This document shows, piece after piece, positions 56,413 to 64,000 of a stretch of 64,000 bases of DNA. Each line of letters starts with the position of its first letter. Positions within the stretch are counted from its first letter, which is position 1. This DNA is from Brachionus plicatilis (taxonomy: Eukaryota; Rotifera; Eurotatoria; Ploima; Brachionidae). Location of the stretch: contig QEOQ01000192.1 in assembly GCA_010279815.1 (NCBI GenBank), positions 240,128 to 304,127 on the forward strand. The letters run 5' to 3'. Made by a program: the position numbers and the translations under genes. Below the pieces are notes generated by a model that made no database searches, was not told the origin of the DNA, and saw only the letters and a list, made by a program, of their open reading frames with translations.

Positions 56413-59400
56413 GGTACGTAAACTATAGTAAAATACAGTAATCATATAACCATTACACAAATGTGAAAGTAAAAAATCAAAATCAAAAAACATAAAGCTA
56501 TCCAAATTATGCTTCAAACAAATACACTTAAAATGAAAGTTTGATACTAATTTAAATAATTTATAGCCAAAGAAACTAAAATTTTGTTTTCAGAAATTTC
56601 AAAATACTGATTAACATTAAATTTTTTTTTTATGAATTTAATTTTTTGATTAAATTGTTTCCTTTTTAAAGATTTTACAAATCATGTTAAATAAAGTTTA
56701 GTTTTTTATTAGATAAAATAATTGATAAAAATATATTTATTTCATGTACAAAAAAGGGTGAACTTTAATTTGTCCATTGAGACCATTATTAATGTCTAGA
56801 ATAAATTTTTTTTTGAATAAGAAAATCAAGTATATATTCCAAATTAATCATTAAATATTTTTTTTCAAAAATAAAAACTCAATATATTCACTTTATATTT
56901 TTTCTAGCCTCAACCATCCAACTTTAAAAAACAAATCTAGTACCTGTAATCTTTTTTGAAAGAGGGTGAACTATGGTCATTTAAAGTAATTTCTTTAATG
57001 CTAACTCATGATTAAATTGAAAAACCTAATCAAATTTTATTGGATTGCTGAATGATTTAAATTGTTATTTTAATTAACGTTTTCCGAGAATACTTTTCGA
57101 CATATTATGACACATTTTTAAATTTTGATATTTTTCTTAGCTTTTTAAAAAATTTATTATGGTAGAAAATAAAGAAATATCTGATGACGAGTTCAAAAAT
57201 TTATCTTTTAAGTTTTTTAAAGAATTTTTCATCACAAATTTATTTGTTCTCAAACTTGAAGTTTGTTTGTTGAATAAAACAGTAAGTTTTAAATTAGTGG
57301 AGTGATTTTTTAAAAAGTTAATAACAAAAAACATAGTGAATTGGTTCTAAAAATTCCAAGCTTTTGATTTTTCAAATAATAATCATTAATTTAAAAAGGT
57401 TATTACTGATGAATTTTAAGAATCAGCCCTTATAATTTAGCTGTTTTTTTGCATGGAAGTTAATTGCATCTAAGAAAAAAAATTTTTAGATTTTTTTTGA
57501 TTTTCAAAATTCTGAATCAAATTTCAAACAAAATTAAATATCTAATATATTCTTTGATTACAAACTCAACATTAGAAAATATCCCACTTTAATAATCAAC
57601 AACGTCACTGTATTTATTTTTTACCATTGTTGAGTCTCCAAATATCTTGTGAGTATATCTTTCAAAATTCTTTTCTGAAAGTTTTCAATTTCTTCATTTT
57701 TTTGTAGAATATTTTGTATTTTTTTTTTCAAAAAAAGAAAAATATTTCACCTGTAAAGAATGACTGAAAGCAAGGTCCAAGCCGCCATGCCAAATCATTA
57801 ATTTTAGCTTAAAAATTAAAATTTAAAAATCATTTCTTTAAAAAAGAATGACAACTTTTTAAAAGTCATTTAAGCAAAAAAAATATTTAAAATTCATAAA
57901 AACAAAAATCTTGCCATTTTAGAAATCAAACATTTTTTGAATTTTTTATTTTAAAAAAAATTGAAAAATTGAAAAAAGACAAATAAAAACTCATCGCACT
58001 TCAGCTCAGTTTTAAAACTAGTAAACTGTTTTGAAAAATATTTTCAAAAAAAATTCTTCAGTCCTTAGAATAAGAAAAAGAAAAACATTTAGTATATGCT
58101 CAGAAAATCAATATAAATACTGCACATCTTCAAGCTTTTTATTTAAAAAATAATTTTCAATAGTAAGCTAGAAAGTGTTAAGACAACGTGTTGCAAGGAT
58201 GTTTACCATTAATCTGTCAATCCAATGATTTAAAATGATATTAACTAATTCTATCGGTCTGAGCAACATTTTTTCTCTTAACTCCTCAAAACGATCATCA
58301 GCCGAGCTTAGCAATAGCTTGAATTGATAGGACATTTTTAAAATGAGGACAAATAAGCCCGATGACCTACGATTTATCACGCTACTCTTCATTAAGTGAT
58401 GAATAACTTTTAGTCGAACAAATTTTTTCAAAGAAGTCAATGATGATTTGATAAATCACCATTCAGCTGATTAATAAATCATGTTGACAATTCATCACCC
58501 ACCTTCTGATGACTTCTTAACTTAAAAAAAATCCTATGATGATTCGATGACGAGTCTGCACAAACCAGTAAGAGTTGTCTACCGCTTAGTTCTTAAGCTG
58601 GTAGTCTGACGACGACTGGTTTTAAAAAGATGACAATCGAGGCATTTGTCTGAGGATATTGCTTTTTAAACAAGGTTTATGAATGATGATTTAGAAATGT
58701 AGGCATGGACAAATGATCATTGTGATTATAAATCATTTCACATTATCTGACTATAAACCTCAAACCACTCTTTTCTAGCATGTATCGAAGCCAATTTAAT
58801 TAAATTATAGTTAAAATTGGTCAAATTCAATGCTTATAAAAACAGGCTGCTACGGTCGCTGTTTATATTCTTTAAATATATACTACAGCATTACCAAAGC
58901 TCTCGACAGATTGATAAAAGAATTTGAAAAAAAATTTTATTGAAAAGAAAATTAAAAACAATTCTATTGAAAAGAAAATTTAAAAAAATTTATTGAAAAA
59001 AATTTTATTGAAAAGAAAATTGAAAAAAATTTATTGAAAAAAAATTTTAAAAAAATTTTATTAAAGAGTTCTTTTAGAAGAAATTTTGAAAAAAAATTTT
59101 TGCCAAAAAAATAATCTTGAAAAATAAATATTTTGATGAATTTTGATAAAATTTGAATCAAGAGCCAGTGGTGTTTGTGGCTCGCCTTTGCATCTTGTAA
59201 ATATTTAAACTATCATGGCAAAAGCAGCCTTGATTGACAAAATTTATCAGATTTTCTTTGAGAAACCAACAAAAAATAAAAAATAAACGCTTTATAAATT
59301 ACCCAATTTATTGTTAATAATATTTTTTTGAATAATTCACACAACCATGGCAACTAAAGCCCAAGCTTGAAAAAATATTTATCAAAACTCTTTATGATTT

Positions 59401-59546
59401 AAATAATTTAAACAAACATCTACTAGTTCTTGATTATAGTCTCGTTTTACATTAAAACAAAAATCAACAAAACGAAAAATTATTAATTCAGTTAATAATC
59501 ATTGACTAGAAGAAAAAAAAAGATGCTTTTTTTGGGATTAGAGGGC
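56413..59546. other. Non-coding or unassigned, AT-rich
   Basis: No gene could be supported. Around 58.15-58.65 kb the sequence is less AT-rich and has a 90-codon minus-strand frame of unclear status. Around 58930-59160 there is a low-complexity stretch of repeated TTTATTGAAAAGAAAATT phrases. Confidence 0.5.
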
Positions 59547-60781
59547 ATGAATGAGCGTAATTGGGAGAATTTATGAAAAAATTATCTAATTTTTAATTTT
59601 TTTAATCAGCCTCGAACAAAATATGCTTCGGAACAGGCACTGACCGTCCCACATTTCCGGACCAAATAGCCAATGACCGCTTCGGAAATGAAAACACCCC
59701 GTTCCGAGGAGTCAAAAATGTGTAAGACAAATCTATTAAATCAAATAATTTTTATATAATTTTTATATTTATAGGGGACCCGGCCAATACGACAATCACA
59801 TATTTACCTCCTTTACCAACATAAAAAAACCAATCAGTACCAAAGGATATGTAGCCAGAACAGGTCAAAAAGATTTTTATCAACTAGTTGTATGTTTTAG
59901 AATTAAATTGATTGATTAAGAATATTGGTTAGTTAATTTAAGGATCGGGCACCTTCGCCGACCCTTTACCAAGACATAAACAGAGCGCCCATCAAAAAAT
60001 CCCTAAAACCTTTTCACAGCTCGTCAAATAGATTCAAAAAAGAGGCCTCCTTCATTTCGCCGGGGTAATTAAAAAATTTTGAAAATTTTTAACAAAAAAA
60101 TAAAAATTATAAAATTAAATAAAAAAATTTTTTATTTTAAATTTATTTTATTTATTTTAGTCCTGGATGTTATGAGCACCAGGTTGAACGAAATCGTAAT
60201 GTCCAAGCTCTTCACTCGTTTGGCGGAAGGACAAAATCAGTGCCTCATGTTGACATCAAGTGTATAGTCAACCAAAATATTATTGTTAGTCTGAGTGAGC
60301 CGTGTCTAGGAATTATTTTTTTAAACTAGTTTTTTATTAAGTGCGATAATTGCGGCGAGAAGCCCGAGGGCGACTTTTTTGAATACAAGTCTAAAAGTTT
60401 GTGCTCTCGATGCTATGACTATAATTACAAATGGCAAGAGAAATATAATAGAGCGTAATTAATAATTAAAGAAATACAATACAAAAATTTAAATTTAAAA
60501 TTTAATTTAATTATTTTCTAGTTATTTAACATCGTTCAAAAAGACCAGAGACTGCGCGTTCATGCATGAACACGAGGGAACTACCGCTGTTATTCAAGTA
60601 ATTTATTTTCTTTCACCTTATGCTCGAACTATAGGAAAAATAAAAAATAAATTTTTTGTCTACAGTTCGACTTAAAGTTAATTGAGTTTACTAATTTTTT
60701 TTTGTTCAACAGAAAATTAGTGATAAAGAATTGAAAAAATTGAAGCAAAAAGAAGCTTATCTAAGCTTGTACTGGTCTTGA
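59547..60781 (+). CDS. CIMAP3: Ciliary microtubule-associated protein 3 / pitchfork
   Basis: Eight small exons join in phase: 59547-59556, 59610-59721, 59775-59889, 59943-60064, 60161-60284, 60342-60454, 60522-60597 and 60713-60781, giving 246 residues. None is long enough to stand out as a large open frame. It reads MNEPSNKICFGTGTDRPTFP, NENTPFRGVKNVGPGQYDNH, TNIKKPISTKGYVARTGQK, DRAPSPTLYQDINRAP, PGCYEHQVERNRNVQALHSF, and ends KLKQKEAYLSLYWS. The order 'FGT---R-FP ... GN---P-RG----GPG-Y ... KGY-ARTG' and the end 'REAYLSLYW' are those of pitchfork (PIFO/CIMAP3), a SHIPPO-related protein at the ciliary base and axoneme. Residues encoded by exon 6 hold a CDNC...CSRC pair (CxxC-x16-CxxC), a likely zinc-binding module that I do not recall from the human protein. 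The exon 5 donor (ATT|GTTAGT) is the least certain junction. The TGA stop overlaps AATAAA. Confidence 0.85.
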
Positions 60782-63700
60782 ATAAAATTTTAATTTTGTA
60801 AATCATTTATTTTTTAATAAAATTTAAATCTATTAAATTTTTCATTTCGAAATTTTGGCGAGAAAAAAACGCTGAACAAACTTGAAAAAGCCCTTCAATC
60901 TCACTAAATTGAGAGTTTTCCTTAATTACTAAAAATTGTATGAAAGTTGTTTACCTAAACAGTTTTTATTTTTATTGAAGGTGATCTAATGATATTTTCA
61001 ATTAGTATTTTATTTTAAATAAATGAAAAGAGAAAACTAGAAAGTAATGATAAAAATACTTTTTTTTTTCAAGTTAGGCAATTTACAAATTGCTTGGCAA
61101 AAATCGATTAGTTTGAAAAAAAACCCTTAATCGAAATTTGGTTTTTTGAAGGAAGTTGTAAATATTATTATTTGTTAAATAAATTATTTGGGTAAGAATT
61201 TAAATTGGATTTTAGATAAAAAAAAAATGAATCACATATGTTTCTTGTAAGTACTATTTTCTCTATCAAAGATCCTAAAAAAAAACATTTTTTTAATTTT
61301 TTTCAAAATTAGACATTAGAACTTTTTTCAAATTTAAATGAGCCCTAAATAGTAGTAGTAGTAATTTTATTTAAATTTTAGATTGATCAATTTTCATTGT
61401 AGAAAAAGCTGTATTCAATGAATTTAAATTTGAATAAAATAAATTATTTGATTTTTTTCTTAATCAAAATTCTCAATTAAGATCGTGTGTTGCTAACAAA
61501 TCTGAGATCAAGGCAAATTTTAGAAAAATTTCTAGATTTTTGAATGAAAATCAATTGACACTCAAAGAAAATTTTCTAAATGATCCGAACGTGTTTTCTC
61601 CACCCGTAATTAAAATAAAACTTTAATTAATAGTTTTTTATTTTGAAAAAAAAATCCAAATATTTTCAAGATTTTTATCTAAATTCATAGTTTTTTTTGT
61701 ACTAGCTAAAATAAAATTTTAATCTGTTTTATGAGCATTTATCTATTTAAATTTTTGATATTTTAAAAGGGACATATGTTAATTTTGGCATTTGGAATCA
61801 ACGCTTTAAAATGCCTCTAAGAAATGTATGACGTGCGCACATTATTAAATGTCAGAGTCGATGGAACTTTTTTTATCTTTCGGATCTGAATGTAATTTAA
61901 TATTTTCTCATATAAATTAATGTCGGTGCTCAGACAAATTATTGAGAATTTCTAATTTAGCTAATAAAGTTAATTGTAAATCAGCAAAAAAGGTGCTTGG
62001 ACAGATATGATAAGATATATCGATAATGGATTTGGATTTTCTAACAATTTTTGTGTGTTTATTATGATAAGACTGACTTTTGCTACTTTACATAATAATC
62101 TTGCATAATTGAGGTTCAGCCGAACTCTGGGCTCACTGCAAACTTTAGAAATATATCAATTTGTTAATTTGATTAATAAATAGTTTGAGGCAAAATAATT
62201 CGAAGGGCTCTTCGGACCGAGAGTTTATGCTGATAAAAAAAATTTATTCAAAAAATCGCTTTTAATGGATTAGACCTAATCAGCTGAATAGTAAATAAAT
62301 ATTTAAAAAACTAGCATATTTTTTATCATTTAAGTCTTTTCTTAAACTTGATGCTCATTTTAATCAGCTAAATTAATGCGACTTTGTTTACACATTTCTA
62401 TGATTAAAATTTCAGCTTGTAATCACCAGACAGATGAAATTTGAGTGCCAATAGATTCAGATGTCGGCCAGCATAGCAACAAAACATAGCCTAGAAAAAA
62501 AGACCAACAGATAGTGTTCAAGGTTTGTTAAACTTGGTAATTTACCTTTAAGTAGAATTTATGCGATTAAGATTTTTGCAAGAATAGAGGAAGATATGAT
62601 TTTTAAATAATGACTTAAAAAACTAATTTCCCTCTTAGAACTAGTCCATTAAGCGCTAATTGTGCTTTTAATCAATATTTTATGTCAAAAGTTTTGCGGA
62701 TGCTAAGTTTGGAGCATTTCAAGAATTTAAAATTTTCTTTTTTATTTTTAATTTAAAAGTTTTTTAATCGATTTTTGGAATTTTTTTAAAAATTCTAATT
62801 AATGTTAAAAACGAAAAAGATTCTTCAAAAATTTCACTGTCGCAAATTTTTTTTCTCAAATTTCTCAAAGAGAATTTTTTCTTAAGAATTTAAGAGAATA
62901 AATTATGAAAAATTTTTTTTTAAATAAAATCGAATATTTGTTGCAAAACAATTTTTATTTTTAAATTAAATTAATTTATTGATTAATTAATGCTCGATAA
63001 AGAGACTCGAAATTCATAGGGTGTCAATATGTGACTGTGCACACAAAACCATGTTTGTGGCGTCATTTGTTCCAGGACTCGAGCAAAAGAGTTTTAAAGT
63101 ATTATTTTTATTAATTTAGACACTAAGTACTGGTCAGACATATGCTCGGGCTATTTCCGCATCGATTCAAGAGAGATTTTTAATTTAATTAATTTGTAAT
63201 TAATAAGCGGTATGAAAAGGAGAAGAGGGAACATTTAAAATAATTCAATCAAATAAATAATCGATTTTTTTTATTTCTTAAAAATTTCCTCTATTGTCTG
63301 CTATTAATTTACGTTCTTTATTGCTCTGTTATGTAACCACCATCTTAAATCAGACAAACTAGTTGCCTGACAAACACAAATTTCCGATCCAGACCCTTCT
63401 GAGACTCAATCAATTATTCAAGCTTGTTCTAGACTTGATCGGCACGAATTTTATCTCAAATTTTCTAGATTCTTATCTAAATCTTATCGAATCTTATCAT
63501 CAAAAAAATAGTATTTTTTTAGACTAAATTGACCATTTAAGCGATGAAATTAGATGCTGGAAAAATTTAATAAATTATGAAAAATTTATTTCTAAAGTCG
63601 GAACGATGAGTGCCGCAATAAATGGTCTATTTACACGATGATAGGTATCATTTGAGCCGACATCAATCAATAAAATTTCAACAACTTATTACTCGAATTA

Positions 63701-64000
63701 TGATCACTATTCAAATTTTTCAAATATTAAATTTAAAAAAAAAAAAACAAATTAATATTTTATACTTTTATAATAATGAAAATACAACCCGTAGGAAATG
63801 CAAATTTCTATTTTTTTTTACAAATACAATAAATTAAGTTTATTTATTTGCATATTTTCAAAGGTTAAACAATAAATTAAGGTAAGCAAAAAAATAAAAA
63901 CTAACAAAATAGTTCCTAATGTTACGATTGCGTAATGAACCACGCCGGTTTGTTTTTTAATTCATAAAATTAGCTAAATAGAAAAAAAATAAGTTGGTAT
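60782..64000. other. Non-coding, AT-rich
   Basis: No gene, RNA or transposon was recognised in this 3.2 kb. Confidence 0.5.

Noticed and set aside
57600..57800. Possible tiny minus-strand exons (MAAWTLLSVILY with a GTGAAA donor, and NEEIENFQKRILKDILTRYL)
   Set aside because: No splice arrangement joins them into a plausible protein, so they are not annotated.
58168..58440. 90-codon minus-strand frame with coding-like composition
   Set aside because: No recognisable family, no matching neighbouring exons and a weak start; it may be chance in a less AT-rich patch.
63622..63837. 71-codon plus-strand frame near the window end
   Set aside because: Lys/Ile/Asn-rich, no motif, typical of chance frames here.
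1..64000. CRISPR arrays, rRNA genes and bacterial operon signals
   Set aside because: None seen; all genes are eukaryotic and spliced. tRNA genes were not found by eye, but a covariance-model scan would be needed to exclude them.

Overview
This window is AT-rich nuclear DNA from a small-genome invertebrate animal. The evidence is spliced genes with GT-AG introns often only 40-60 bp long, animal gene families (alpha-spectrin, a claudin-like tetraspan protein, a BCL-2 relative, ABRA/costars, FUNDC, a SOCS-box protein), a pitchfork/CIMAP3 gene that implies motile or primary cilia, and several decayed animal transposon families. The base composition, tiny introns and gene repertoire would suit a monogonont rotifer such as Brachionus, but that is inference; no species-diagnostic sequence was seen.

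Layout. 1-807 is a broken integrase-type (KRBA2-like) transposon gene. 2.76-7.18 kb is a nested transposon graveyard: a pogo/Tigger element with matching ends, then a LINE in three pieces, interrupted by a 685-bp MULE-like element with a 9-bp target duplication, a foldback element and a mariner transposase remnant. 8.5-13.1 kb holds two minus-strand paralogues with a HEXIM-type PYNT motif, with an ABRA/costars exon pair between them. 16.4-18.3 kb holds PEX11G with two alternative or duplicated first exons, then APC13. A SOCS-box gene (19.0-20.3 kb), an unidentified three-exon gene (23.0-23.5 kb), a LINE remnant (25.4-25.9 kb), a disordered Ser-rich protein gene (26.0-27.5 kb) and a claudin-like gene (30.7-31.5 kb) all lie on or near the minus strand.

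32.4-38.1 kb is the densest part: five plus-strand genes in a row (BCL-2-like, TFIIH p34/GTF2H3, MZT1, FUNDC-like, MUS81) separated by only 119-170 bp, which invites a test for polycistronic transcription. A minus-strand gene with an in-frame TAG follows. 43.3-54.6 kb is a complete four-exon alpha-spectrin gene (2,453 codons before the stop by my splicing). An exact 272-bp tandem duplication lies in its upstream AT-rich leader intron, and a foldback element inserted in a minisatellite lies in its first coding intron. 55.3-55.9 kb is a small unclassified element with inverted ends and an AT-hook reading frame. 59.5-60.8 kb is an eight-exon CIMAP3/pitchfork gene.

The genes do not form one pathway; they are mostly core cell-biology genes (cytoskeleton, spindle and APC/C, DNA repair and transcription, peroxisome and mitochondria, cilia). 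Two assembly gaps (24644-24982 and 55976-56412) are filled with N. Splice structures were worked out by hand from reading-frame continuity and family similarity. No alignment or database search was run.
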